The notes under the pieces: generated by a model
Told to the model about the DNA's origin: nothing
Databases searched by the model: none
Seen by the model: the letters and a program-made list of their open reading frames with translations, nothing else
Assembly: GCA_964035545.1 (NCBI GenBank)
Contig: OZ037769.1
Span: 8,361,929-8,425,928, forward strand
Source of the DNA: Bugula neritina
Taxonomy: Eukaryota > Bryozoa > Gymnolaemata > Cheilostomatida > Bugulidae
Direction: 5' to 3'
Length of the DNA stretch: 64,000 nt
Program-made: the position numbers and the translations under genes
Part shown: positions 1-10,599 of the stretch, in pieces
How the letters are laid out: the number at the start of each line of letters is the position of its first letter
Position numbering within the stretch: position 1 is the stretch's first letter

Positions 1-1291
1 GTATTTGTATGCGAGAGATATAAATGGACATTACTGAGTTTCTGGAAAACAACATACTTGAAGTTAACTTTGACAATGGTGTTTTCTTTTCATCATAGCT
101 AGCCTATAGCATAAATCTCTAATCATATGAATCTTTATGAAGCCCACAGCTCATGTAAGGGTGGCAATGTAATTTGAAACGAACAATTATGTTGCTGCAT
201 TGTGTCTAAGGTATATTAGAGAGCAGAATTTGGTTTTACTAGCCTACCCCAACGGCATTCTACAATGCAGCTTATATGCTGGCAGTTGTAATAAGTACAG
301 CCGATAGCAAGGTTACTATCACTGCTAGCTCTGTGCAGTATGTAACCTCTTGAATAATTGCACCAATTTTAAACTCTTGGAAGTTGGCCAAGTTATCATA
401 TCGCAGCCAGCCACCGGAGACAAAGCTTCAGAGCTATTCATATAATATTATACTGATGCACTTGGTAGCAGAGTGGCTAATCTAATATAGTTCATAGTTC
501 AACACCCTTTACTTTGGGAATACAGCCTCTTTTTTTAGGTTTACCTTACAAAGCATGAACATATCTAAACTGATATTCTGATAATTTAGAGGTACATTTT
601 GAAAACTAGGTTAATTGCACTTGTTTGCACAACAACAATAATAAAATAGATATTATGCAGTATAATAAAAACACACATAATACTATATAATATATTATAA
701 TGATAATAATATAATATTATAAGTACCATTACTGCATTTTATAAATCACATGGTTGCCAAAAAAATGTATCACAAATTTTGTAATTATACATCAAAAATA
801 GAACTATAGCTAGGCAGCAGGTTAGAATAGAGTAAATTTTTAAAACATGAAATCATGATTTGACTATTGTTTTATTTAGGCCAACCAACCTAGGAATACA
901 AGATTGGGTTTTAGCTGACAGTTTATAACATTTAGCTTTTGAGCCAGCAGCACTGGCACTTGTGAAGTATAGGCAAAGTTAGTGAAGCGAGACTAACAAG
1001 CACTCAAATACAAGGCATATTGAGACACAATAACAAGTCAGGAGCGTATAAATTGAAAAGAATGTGGAAGGGGGACTATGTTTTTCAACAAGCTATAACT
1101 TAAACATGAATTGGCTTTTGAAAAAAATAAAAAAGTATATTGGAGAACATAAGTTTCTTTATCTTTTCATATTTTTTTTGTTCCTGTGACATTCAACCTG
1201 TTCGAGCTATCAGTGGAACATTGTTCATATAGAACATAAAGCACCTGGCAAAGAGCCAGAAAATGAAAAGTGTGACCTTAAACTAACTGTG
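1..1291. other. AT-rich non-coding stretch
   Basis: No open frame, splice-flanked exon or repeat boundary could be supported here. It holds short A/T runs (about 640-730) and ends where the truncated LTR begins. Confidence 0.6.
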
Positions 1292-1470
1292 TGTTTACAC
1301 TTCAAGCCCTCGCTTACAACAGCGTGATGATTGCTAATTGCCCGGGAACTGTCACATGAGTCGGGAGCATATCTTCCGGTTCTTCTGATTAGGTAATACA
1401 TTGGGGCCTTAGTATTCCCAGAACGGAGAGAGGACGATTTTTATATTAGTACATTGCGTGACCCACTACA
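1292..1470 (-). repeat. truncated 3' LTR of the gypsy element
   Basis: This 179 bp block matches 6046-6224 almost base for base (start TGTTTACACTTCAAG, end TGACCCACTACA on the plus strand). The outer 171 bp present in the other LTR has no counterpart beyond 1291, so this LTR is truncated at its outer end. Confidence 0.88.
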
Positions 1471-1480
1471 CCGCCCCCCA
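1471..1480 (-). other. polypurine tract
   Basis: On the minus strand TGGGGGGCGG lies directly before the LTR start TGTAGTGGG, which is the expected position of the plus-strand primer of an LTR retrotransposon. Confidence 0.7.
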
Positions 1481-1830
1481 GCAGAAAGCCCTACTTTCTG
1501 ATAACACACAAAAAAAACATACAAAAAACAATACAATAATCCAAAAAAATACATACTTAAACCCACAAAAAGAAAGAAGAGAAATATTAATTTATACACA
1601 AGCATATATATAGAAGAAGTAGACGGAGTGGTCGAGTACACACAGCTGGTCAGCTATAGAGAGAGAGGGTGCTATACAGCACGCGGGCCAATGGTCGGGG
1701 AGCTCGTCGCCTCGCGACGATAATACATTCCACCGAAAGGGTGCCTTTCCCAGACATGCTCATTGGGTGAGCTCTGATTCTTGTAGCGAGCGCGATCTGT
1801 GTCGAGCCTGTCAGGCATGTAGCCTCCGCT

Positions 1831-2403
1831 TTAGTTGCCCACTGAGTCCTTCAGCTGGTATAGACCTGTTGTTGTATCCAGCAGGTCGGGAGCAAGTTGT
1901 GTAAACTTGGCTTGTAGTTTTAAAAGCCGCTCTTCTACAGTAGCCAATCGGCTGGGTCCTGGTGAGGTTGTGGCAGTCTCTGGGGTGGGTGGTATCGTGG
2001 TTTCTTCTAAATCGGGGGTATAGCTAAAGTTGGCGGGGGTGGTCGATGGGGGTTTAACCATAGGAGATTTGTGGCGGGCAGACAGTGGTAATACTTGGAA
2101 CCCTGACGCTAACGCAACCAGGGTTATAGCCTTCTTGATGACCGGCTTGACGATGTCCAGATACTGTGGGAAACTGTCCTCGTCTACGATATGGCCCTCT
2201 CCGGCGAAGCAGCTCATTTTATGGACTATCACAGGGTACGGGTATACATCGTGAAACCCGCATGGGCAAAAGTGTAGTAGAAAGTGTGCGTCTACATTCA
2301 GACGCAGGGAGTGGTGTGACAGGCACTCCTCGAAACAGACCTGACAGGTCCGATGGGGTCCACTTGGTCCCCAGGCTTCCTCAATCCTCCTTTCCGTCGC
2401 TGG
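1831..2403 (-). CDS. accessory 3' ORF of the gypsy element with a Cys/His cluster
   Basis: An open frame of about 190 codons downstream of the integrase remnant. Near its start it has CQVCFEEC, then FCPCGFHD and HKMSC, a spacing that could bind zinc. A proline/threonine-rich stretch follows, and a heptad-like end (EERLLKLQAKF) that may form a short coiled coil. No in-frame ATG start is obvious, so it could be the tail of a longer protein. I do not recognise the family. It is neither a recognisable envelope protein nor a chromodomain. That the frame stays open while pol has decayed suggests it was functional until recently. Confidence 0.5.
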   Translation of the reverse strand, partial: PATERRIEEAWGPSGPHRTCQVCFEECLSHHSLRLNVDAHFLLHFCPCGFHDVYPYPVIVHKMSCFAGEGHIVDEDSFPQYLDIVKPVIKKAITLVALASGFQVLPLSARHKSPMVKPPSTTPANFSYTPDLEETTIPPTPETATTSPGPSRLATVEERLLKLQAKFTQLAPDLLDTTTGLYQLKDSVGN

Positions 2404-2573
2404 TTACACCCATCGGTGTCGTCGACGAAGCACCACGGGTAGGCCATTTTCCATCACTGGTTCTTCTTCCATGGGTAAAGGGGTTGGCTGGTCCCGTGAC
2501 CGGGAGGTGGTCACTCGAGTGTTATCCTTCGATCCAGAATAGTAAGACATTTTGGAATGAGAGCGGTAAATGA

Positions 2574-3699
2574 TTAGTGTTTAGTGGCACGTCTACTCTT
2601 GACTGCATCAACGTAGGAAAAGACCGGGCAGCGTGGTTGTGAAGCGTGACTAGGGCTTTTTACTTCCAGCGGAAGAATCTCATTCATGATTCTGCCGAGA
2701 CAAAAGTTGATATTTTCGTTGTGTTCACAATTCCCACGTTTCTTTGCCTGTTTTCCCATATGAGACCTCGCTAGACTTTCATAACTGCCGCTTGTTGCGC
2801 GGTCATGTACGAAGTCTCCGAGGAAAACTGGGGGTTGCCTAGTGTGTGGTCCTGAAGGTGTCGTCACTGTGGGAGGCGGTGTGCTCACCCGTGGATTGTT
2901 ATGTCTCACGGGTGGTTTTTCTAGCCTGTTTGTGACGGTTGTTCCTACATTGGTATCTCCGTACGGAGCCCCTCCCACGGGGGGATTTTTGCACTTCCGG
3001 ACCCGTTTCTGGTTCCGGAAGTGGTGGTGGTGGCAGGCCTGTTGTTGGGGGCGGTGGGCACGCTTCCAAGGACGGAAGTGGCCTTTCCTGCCTTGCCAAG
3101 TCTTCCTGAGGGGTCATGGGCGTGTTTCCGGCCAGGACGACAGTCTCCGCTTGCCAAGACCTTCTAGCACAATGCGTCGGCCACCCCGCTTCACCAGGGA
3201 GACGGCTATGCTTGTTGGTCTGGCAGATTTCGCACTGTCTCACTCTGCGCCGGATGTCCCGCTTCATGTTTGGCCAGTATCACCGGAGTTGTAGCTTGGT
3301 GACTACCCCCTGGACCCCTGCGTGAGTCTGCTGGTGGGTGTCCCGTATCAACTCTGGTTGTCTGCTGTTGGCGGCCAAAGTCATGGTCAGCAGACCATAT
3401 GGCCCGATCCGCAGGGAGTTCCAACGTTGACAGTACAGCCGTAACTCGGCGCATCCCTGTTTCCGTTGTCTACCACTAGGTCGTCGCCCTTCTTGTTTCG
3501 CTCGGTACACGTCGGCTACCACCCCAGAAAGGTTTTTTTGGAGTTCCGGTAGCTCCCTAAAATTACCAGACCATACAGGTGTGGCGCGGAGGCTCTGGAC
3601 GGCCTCCGGGGGCGTGTCAGCCCTCTGTTGGAGTTGGCCCGAGTCCCGTGCTGGCAACGGGGACCGCGGCAGAACTCTGTTCTTCTTCTTCGGGCCCAA
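2574..3699 (-). pseudogene. gypsy integrase remnant: zinc finger joined to C-terminal tail
   Basis: The minus-strand frames give VVADVYRAKQEG, then DTHQQTHAG (the two His) and CEICQTNKH (the two Cys) of the integrase HHCC zinc finger, split by a frameshift near 3270-3280. The D,D-35-E catalytic core expected next is missing. The frame instead runs into VQKSPRGR, which resembles the integrase C-terminal region, and then Pro-rich sequence; 2574-2978 continues in another frame. The piece upstream of the finger resembles the fragment at 61505-61864. Confidence 0.7.
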
Positions 3700-3767
3700 C
3701 CTCCTTGTGGGCTGCGGAGTAGGGGCGGTCTCCGCCGCCCGTGGTACCTCACGACGGGCCGCTCTAT

Positions 3768-4994
3768 TTAGGCGGGTGTCATGGTTTGTGCACCGGTACA
3801 GTGGGGCAACCTGGCCATGACATGGCGCTTTCTATTGCCCGCATAGCCACGCCTCCCTGGAGGATGGGAGGCATGGTTTGGGACGGTCCTCCGCCCTTGA
3901 GACAGGCTCTGTTGAGGACCTTCCGTCGTAGCCGCCAACGACGGCCCAATGTCTTCCTCTTGGACAGGATGGAAGCGGGCCAGCATGGACCTGGATGGTA
4001 GGTCTACCGTCTCTGAGGAGGGGTTGACGCACTGCACCAAGATCTCTCCTTGTCCCGTAAACCGGCTAAAGCTGTGGGCAAGTTGGATTCTTGAGTGCGT
4101 ACTTTCAACAACTCCCAACCTAGAGGTCTGGCCATCGTCTACTTTGCAGCGGACGGTAGCCCGGGAGTGGCCTGGTATCGTACAGCTCCGTACTACCTGC
4201 ACTCCTCCCGCTAGAGGACGACCAAACTTATCGACACAGGCGAGCTCCCTGCTGCCCATGATCATCGCAGATTTACTGAAATTGATGCGACATCCGTGTC
4301 GTTGTAAGAATGGCATCCCGAGGATAGCATCCTCGTTGAGCTGTTTGACAATAAACGTCTCCTTGATGGTCTGGTTGCGGACGCACCCAGTAAGCTCAAT
4401 AATGCCGTAGAAGGGAATGCACGACCTGTCTGCCAGGGTGCCATGATCCCTCTCATACGGTGCCAGCCCGTCCCTGACCTTAGCGCTGAAGGTGTCAAAG
4501 AACTGACGGCTAAAGAGGTTGGTGGTGCAGCCCGAGTCCAGAAGGAAGTTGGCAGGCTTGCCAGCTAGCTTTCCTGGCAGGAAGTAGCTACTCCCGTGTG
4601 GTTGCATTTGTGTGTGCCGTGGTTGCACCTCCCTTGCTGTGGGTCGAGGGGTCCATGGTTGGCAACGACTATTGACCAGCCGCCGAGGTTGGGGCGGTAC
4701 GCCTTGCAGCGCCTGTACCGTTTCCCTCGCAGGCTCTGAGGTCAACTGTCCGTCGGATCTGTGCCGGAGTGGCATAGAGGGCCCAGGTGGCGAGTGGCTT
4801 GGACAGCCTACTTGCCGTAGGGGTCGCCACTCCACAGTATCCTCGCGTGGCGCCCAGCGGGGCGGCAGACGTTTTGTCCTCCCTGGGTGATTTACCGGCG
4901 GCCCGCAGAAGGTGGGAACACCTGCGGGCCGTGGTAGTTTAACCTTTGTTGGAGTTGAGGGCAGTTCTTCTAGAAATGTCCAAGCCTTCCGCAT
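3768..4994 (-). pseudogene. gypsy pol start: aspartic protease domain
   Basis: A 408-codon frame following gag. The retropepsin active site is FLLDSGCTTNLFS (catalytic Asp in DSG), with the partner element ILGMPFLQRHG about 70 residues on. Family knowledge: this protease releases Gag and Pol proteins from the precursor. The frame ends in low-complexity sequence before any reverse transcriptase motif, so the polymerase and most of RNase H are deleted. The upstream part overlaps the gag zinc knuckle in another frame, and the first codons shown may not be a real start. Confidence 0.8.
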
Positions 4995-5854
4995 CCCTAG
5001 CAGAATATATGCCCCGTGCCTGGTGATTGTGCCTGCGGCCCGCGAGGCTCACGGGCAGTATCTACCTGGCTTGGGGGAGCTAACGTGGTGACCAGTTTGG
5101 CTAGCATGTCAGTCATCTGAGCGACTTTCGATGCTACTGTCATCTGGGTCACATTAGCCACCGCGGAGGGTTCCGCATTTGGTTCAGTATGAGTAGTAGT
5201 GTGCTTCGTGGCCACCTGGTGGTAGGCCACGCGGTTGCGGTGCATGTGAGTTGCCAAGAGGTAGGCTTCTCCTACCGCGAGTGCATCCTCGACCGTGGTG
5301 ACTCCCCTCGCTTGGAACTGATGGTGGAGTTCCAAGTCGTTGATGGACTGCCTGAAGGCATCATAAGTATACCTCTCACGGTTCGCTTGAGGCAGATCGC
5401 GGAACGCGATCTGCGCCAGCGTCATCACCGTGGTAGCGTGCTCCTGCAGCGGCGTGTGAGGATCACGCCGCAGCCTTTGTAGGCGGGCCCGCGCATCTAT
5501 GGCAGAGATACCAAAACGGGCCCGCAGAGAAGCGAAAATCCCGTCTATGTCAGGTCCCGCTCCGTATGGCTTAGGCTTGTCCGTCAGCGCCATCCTGAGT
5601 TTGAGCAACGCCACCCTTGGTGGCCACCGTGCAACTTCCATCACATCTTGGAATTCCTGGATAAATTGCTCTACGGCTTCCTCGCCTGTGAAAGTGGGCG
5701 CCTTCAGCCGGTATCTGTCTTCACTGGGCTCTCTAGGAATTCTCACTTCTTCTAACACTACTGGTTCCACAGGTATATCAACATTATCTTCCTCACCTTC
5801 ATTCAGTGGAATGGGTCGCTCCGTACCGTTTTCTGCCATGACTGTTATACGCAA
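4961..5854 (-). pseudogene. gypsy gag with stop-broken zinc knuckle
   Basis: The frame begins MRITVMAENG, with the more likely start at the second Met, and shows a retrotransposon Gag capsid region (FTGEEAVEQFIQEFQD, then RARFG, then YDAFRQSINDL). It is open to a TAG at 4997-4999. Reading through gives a CCHC zinc knuckle (C-x2-C-G-R-L-G-H-x4-C; first Cys codon 5000-5002, last 4961-4963) interrupted by TAG at 4997-4999 and 4970-4972. Gag packages element RNA in cytoplasmic particles. Whether the two stops are decay or tolerated read-through cannot be decided here. Confidence 0.82.
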
Positions 5855-5858
5855 GATC

Positions 5859-5874
5859 CCACCGCTGCCACCAC
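5859..5874 (-). other. candidate primer-binding site
   Basis: Immediately inside the 5' LTR end (minus strand ...TACTACA) the sequence is GTGGTGGCAGCGGTGG, the position of the tRNA primer site. The primer tRNA was not identified. Confidence 0.45.
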
Positions 5875-6224
5875 TGTAGTAATTCGTGTAATTGCTGTGC
5901 GTGAGTTTTCTACTTGCGTATTTAATTGGCTATTCTACTAGCAATCACTAGGGTAGCTGTCGAGTAATTACTTTTATTATTCACAATACAATACAAAACG
6001 AACATAACATCAAATTACACTATAACATCAGTCACTACTAACACATGTTTACACTTCAAGCCCTCGCTTACAACAACGTGATGATGGCTAATTGCCCGGA
6101 AACTGTCACATGAGTCGGAAGCATATCTTCCAGTTCTTCTGATTGGTTACTACATTGGGGCCTTATTATTCCAAGAATGGAGAGAGGACGATTCTTATAT
6201 TATTACATTGCGTGACCCACTACA
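5875..6224 (-). repeat. 5' LTR of the gypsy element
   Basis: On the minus strand it runs TGTAGTGGG ... TACTACA, about 350 bp. Bases 6046-6224 match the other LTR. The inner end is set by the primer-binding-like site. Confidence 0.72.
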
Positions 6225-6285
6225 ATAGATAGGCCAGTGGAGTTCAGAGAACTGGGTGGGATGCAGTGTTGTGTTTCCGCCAATA

Positions 6286-6357
6286 GTCTCCGTGGTGTAA
6301 TGGTAGCACACTTGCTTGCAAGCCAGAGGACTTGGATTCGATTTCCAGTGGTCGCAG
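6286..6357 (+). pseudogene. tRNA-like sequence (pseudo-tRNA or SINE head)
   Basis: It has a good A box (TGGTGTAATGGTAGCA) and B box (GGATTCGATTTCC) at normal spacing, and the T arm folds. The acceptor ends do not pair and the anticodon arm (CTTGCTTGCAAG) cannot form a clean 5 bp stem with a 7 base loop, so it is probably not a working tRNA. It sits at the edge of a dispersed repeat. Confidence 0.4.
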
Positions 6358-6760
6358 TTATTTTACAATATGTTTACGGACAGCTACTAAAATAATATGA
6401 CATTTCTTTGAGGAAAATAATATTATAATATGCATTAAAAAGCAAGTACATTTTTAGTCACTTACCCAGTCAGTTCAACGGATCAAACAATAAACAGCAA
6501 GCCTTTCAGTGTCACAAACTAAGATGAGAAAAGCTAATACCCAACCCTTCCTATAGCACCACTAATTTATATGTTTTGTCCAGCAGCAAGACAACTGTTG
6601 CAGTAGCTTTTTGGCAGCTTTCCAAAAACCATTGTGTAACGAAAGCTATTTGTGAAAGCTTTTGCTCGGCGAATTAATGTGGCTCAATTTTCCTCCTGCT
6701 AAAGATGCAGGCAATCTATACTTAATTGTTAAAATAATTGTAAGTATCAAGAATTATATT
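6358..6760. repeat. fragment of a dispersed repeat
   Basis: TGTTTACGGACAGC and the following ~80 bases recur at 40741 onward. The AGTCAGTTCAACGGATCAAAC portion recurs near 16850. These are shared pieces of one old repeat family. Confidence 0.55.
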
Positions 6761-7404
6761 ATCTTTTGTTTTGAACTTCATTAACTAAATGTTTTGTCAG
6801 CTATGTAATTAAGGTTAAGTTGACAATATGTTTGTAATTTTCATGGTTATAGGTTACAGTATGGGTATGAGTCTAAGTATGAATGTGAGCTCAAGTCTAA
6901 GTCTAACTGAGAGGTTATACTGTTGGCAATAGACAAAAATAGAGTTGTGACCTGCTTCTGTGTCCTCCATCCATTCACCTTTTATTAAGTGAATCACAAT
7001 ACATAGGCATCTGTGCCAAACAGCACCCGTGCTGACGCAGCAACAATTATCAGCTGATACAGTAACCATTATCGGCTGTCAAAATACAGTGTCACAAAGT
7101 TCCGAAATAACAAATTCATCAGATTTGAATGTACTAAAGTACTAATGTACTAATGTTATAAGATTCCAAAAAAGGTAAATTAATAACCTCACCTAAACAG
7201 CTAATTATTACTTCAAATTGCCATGGGGAGAGCTATTATTTATTGAAATGTCTTTTAAAGCTCAGAATATAAAAATTATATATTTTGATTTCTATGAAGA
7301 GACGTTGAATATTTGAAGCTAATACTAAGGCATAGAATGCTTTTTTGTCACATATTCTTTTGCAAGTGCTATATACAGCTAAAATGTAATACTAAAGTTT
7401 ATAC
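6761..7404. other. no supported gene; possible downstream exon region
   Basis: AT-rich. One minus-strand open stretch (6854-7069) has several Cys (NCCCVSTGAVWHRCLC) and lies downstream of the possible signal-peptide exon at 7405-7567, but no convincing splice pair was found. Confidence 0.3.
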
Positions 7405-7567
7405 CTTGTCGAGACTCCAAAATGTAAGATTCTGAACCAACGTTCCTTGAGATATTCTTCACACAATACATTTGCTGAGTCATGTTTATAGTTAAAGCCA
7501 AAGCTGGCGCAAGTAGTAAAGTCAGCAGTGTGTAAACCAGTGGCAACGCCATGTTTGAGAAAAACAA
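7405..7567 (-). CDS. possible signal-peptide first exon of an unidentified gene
   Basis: The minus frame begins MFFSNMALPLVYTLLTLL, a good secretion signal with a hydrophobic core ending ALALT, followed by NMTQQMYCVKNIS and two or three N-glycosylation-type sites. It ends at CGACAAG followed by GTATAA, a plausible 5' splice site. No partner exon was confirmed, so it may be a solitary relic or chance. The inner Met (7550-7552) is an equally good start. Confidence 0.3.
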
Positions 7568-8168
7568 CTGTCTCAGAGGAGCACAGCAGCTTAAAAGTTT
7601 TAATTTTAATAAGCTGATGCAACTTGTATTAAACGACTTTCTAATTCAATTAGCAAAGTTTTGGTTTATTTATTTAACAAGAAGAGTTATTCATGTTTCT
7701 TTGAAAATTACCGAAAGAAGCCTATTAATTATTCACTAATATTAAACAGTGCGTCAATAAAAGTTAGTTTCTGTAATATGCAGCTATGTATTTAGCGGGT
7801 TATTTGCTTAGGTAACCTATAAGACAATATACTTTTATATTGATGAAAATAGTTTTTGCTCCCACTCAAAATTTAATATAAAAAATGGATTATATATCTA
7901 TATATAATATTAGAAAAACTAGATATATATTATATGTTGAACCTATAAATAAAATCAAATAAATTAAAATTTGACTTCTTTTTTTTAGGTAGAAATGAGA
8001 AATCAACAAGAGAAATAACTGTGGATAAAAACAAAAATATATCACTTTAGTGTGGCTCATGTTAAAAATTTGCTTTACTTTCTTCACCTGTAAAATACTG
8101 TCCAGTGTCTTTGCAATCTTACACGGAATGAATTATGGTATTTTAATGTCTATTTCAAAATTTTAATA
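7568..8168. other. AT-rich stretch without features
   Basis: No coding, RNA or repeat signature was recognised. Confidence 0.5.
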
Positions 8169-9486
8169 GGGGTAACGGGGGCCCAACGGTCATAGGGGTA
8201 CAAAAAGCCCGCCAAATTGTGAGAGAACTTATTGACTTGGAGTTTTGATTTTTTTTTCATAAAAAGATATTGACATAATTATTCAGCCTTTGTAGTTTCA
8301 ACACTTGCGGAACAAACGTGTTGAAAAGGCGAGTAAAAAACTGTTTTTACCTACTTTTTGTAAATTTTTTAGGATGTCGTTAAAGCTTTATAACTTTTTA
8401 CACTCAAAGGCGAGAAGCCTATATTTTACTAATATTGTTGCCATTGCTTGTCTCTACATTGCTTAACTAGTATAACAGCAAACTCTGAAATAAATTTTCC
8501 TCGAGGCACATTTATTTTCAATTTGGCCACACGGGGCACAATGGGTCACCCTGACCGGGGCACAACGGGCCACCTGATTATTGCACCCTGATCACTGTTA
8601 TTAGTTTGTTTGCCCAAAAAGTTGGTTGAAATGTTACTAAAATCTATAGACAGAGCTATTTCTGACCTTTTGTAAAATATCAAAGACATCATGGTAAGAG
8701 TACCAAACTAGAAGGTGAAGCTCCTCTAATATTTACATCTGGTGAGGTTAAAGTTTTGCTATTTAATACATAATACAAAACACTCTGCTGTTGCTACTAG
8801 TAAATAGTCATGATATTCATTATACATTATATCATTGAGGGAATATACATGTATCTGACTAAACTAAATTGTGATTTGCTCATTTGCTCTCCCTCCCCTC
8901 TCCCTTTCGTACTCCGGCCACAAACCGAAGCCATGCACCTTAACTACAGTTCATAGAAAAAAGTCCACTCAAAATTTTGTAGCATATGTTACTAAAGTTT
9001 TTTTTCTGATGAAAGTTTCTCTGAAGTGTAAATAAAAAAACATTTTTAGTTCCAAACAGTAATGATAATGGCACCGTAGAACCCAGTGAGGTGCGTTTGA
9101 TTTTGCCTTCCTCTGCTATCCGTGGTGGCACAAACTGTACAGCTAAAAGATAAGTTTTGCTTCAGATCTGAAAAAATGTTTTTATTTATTTGTGATATTA
9201 AATAAATAAAGATCAGATGCAACAAAATCTGCAAAGCTTCAATATATTTGTTGTGACGAAAAAATTGGCCCATTGTACCCCGGTACCGGGGCACAATGGG
9301 CCGATTTTTTCGTCATGAAAATTTCATTATTCTGAAAGTTGTGAGAGAGATAGAAACAACAAACTGGTACCTGTAATAGACAACAGATGCAGCATTAAGG
9401 CTAGAGATTATTGAACTAGTAACTTGAAAAACAGACGAATGAGAGCAAAAAATGCAAAATTCGGCCCGTTGTGCCCCCGTTACCCC
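8169..9486. mobile_element. 1.3 kb terminal-inverted-repeat element with TA target site
   Basis: The ends are inverted repeats: GGGGTAACGGGGGCCCAACG at the left and the near-perfect reverse complement CGTTGTGCCCCCGTTACCCC at the right, each bordered by TA. Internal copies of the GGGGCACAATGGG word occur near 8530-8560 and 9275-9300. No transposase is recognisable; a minus-strand piece near 8880-9130 has short coding-like stretches only. It is likely a non-autonomous DNA transposon with TA target duplication. Confidence 0.75.
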
Positions 9487-10022
9487 TATCTATTTTAACA
9501 TTTATTTGCTCAATTGTGAAAATGAGTTTTCTTTTTTATTGCTAACCTCTGCTGGTCAGCACAATTTTTAACTTTTATTAGAAACCATGGCATTGTCTTA
9601 TTTTGCTCAATTTAAAGTTATGCTCTGATTTTTAAATTTTTATTGAAATTATTCAAATTCCTGAATGTATTATGATATCTTTAGCCACAATAACAATGAC
9701 ATCACAATTCAAAATACCAAATGTGAAACCAAAAAAAATTTATATCAGTATAAATATTCATTTCAATTTCTCTTTTCACAAAACAAAATATCATACATGG
9801 CAACCGAAGTATGTTCGAAAAAATGAATGCAGAAAACAGATAAACAGCTCTTAGGACAGTTGTAGTGTCCCAGAATATACCCAAGATTCAGCTTCCATGT
9901 AAGGTTATTCTTAATTTAAATACAGAGGTGAATTTTCAAGAACTCAAAAGTACATTGAACTCATGAAAAAATTATATCTAGGCACCTGAGTATAGTCATT
10001 AGGTGCCCAGAAAGCATTGCTA
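9487..10022. other. AT-rich spacer
   Basis: Nothing beyond short low-complexity runs was seen. Confidence 0.5.
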
Positions 10023-10030
10023 CTATACAC

Positions 10031-10560
10031 TGCAGGGTTGTGGTCAATTACATATGAGAGTAATTAATTACAATTAAAATTAAATGAAAATTTGTTAATT
10101 GCAATTAAAATTATAATTACAGTTAAAATTAATGTAATTATTTATAATTACAATTACATAGCAATGTAATTAATTACAATTACAATGACTTTTGTTGTCA
10201 CAGGAGACAAATAAAAGTTATATGATGTCACTTCTGAGGTCCAACTACCCAGGGCAATTTTGACAACTGGAAACCTCTTTTGTTCTCCACAGTGATTAGT
10301 ACGGTGATACAAAACTACATTTTATTGATATGAACTTTTTAATAACTAGTAGGCATGCATGGTAGGAATTGTATAAAATTTAAAAATTTGAAGTCTTTGT
10401 TATGTAATTATTAACTAGTTGGAAAAATTAATTACATTGGCTATGTAATTAATTACAGTTACAATTAGATTTTTATACATCAATTACAAATTACATTCAA
10501 TTACTTGAAAAAATTTAAATAATTACAACCAATTACAATTACAATTATCTCAACCCGCTG
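10031..10560. mobile_element. hAT-type MITE
   Basis: About 530 bp with short inverted ends (CAGGGTTGTG at the left, CAACCCGCTG at the right) and the same octamer CTATACAC on both sides (10023-10030 and 10561-10568), as expected for the 8 bp hAT target duplication. The left end is offset by two bases. Both flanks of the interior are rich in the word TAATTACAATTA. It has no coding capacity. Confidence 0.72.
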
Positions 10561-10599
10561 CTATACACAGTAGGTGATAGTGCAGCTAGAATTGTAGAC

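Larger units (their letters stand above)
1292..6224 (-). mobile_element. Ty3/gypsy LTR retrotransposon, internally deleted
   Basis: Read on the minus strand the order is 5' LTR (5875-6224), primer-binding-like site, gag, aspartic protease, integrase remnants, accessory ORF, polypurine tract and truncated 3' LTR (1292-1470). The interior is far more GC-rich than its surroundings, suggesting fairly recent arrival. No reverse transcriptase motif could be found between the protease and the integrase zinc finger, and the integrase catalytic core is missing, so the copy is non-autonomous. No target duplication is expected because the distal part of the 3' LTR is absent. Confidence 0.9.

Noticed and set aside
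465-515. tRNA-like A and B boxes (TAGCAGAGTGG; AGTTCAACACC)
   Set aside because: No cloverleaf can be drawn; probably chance.
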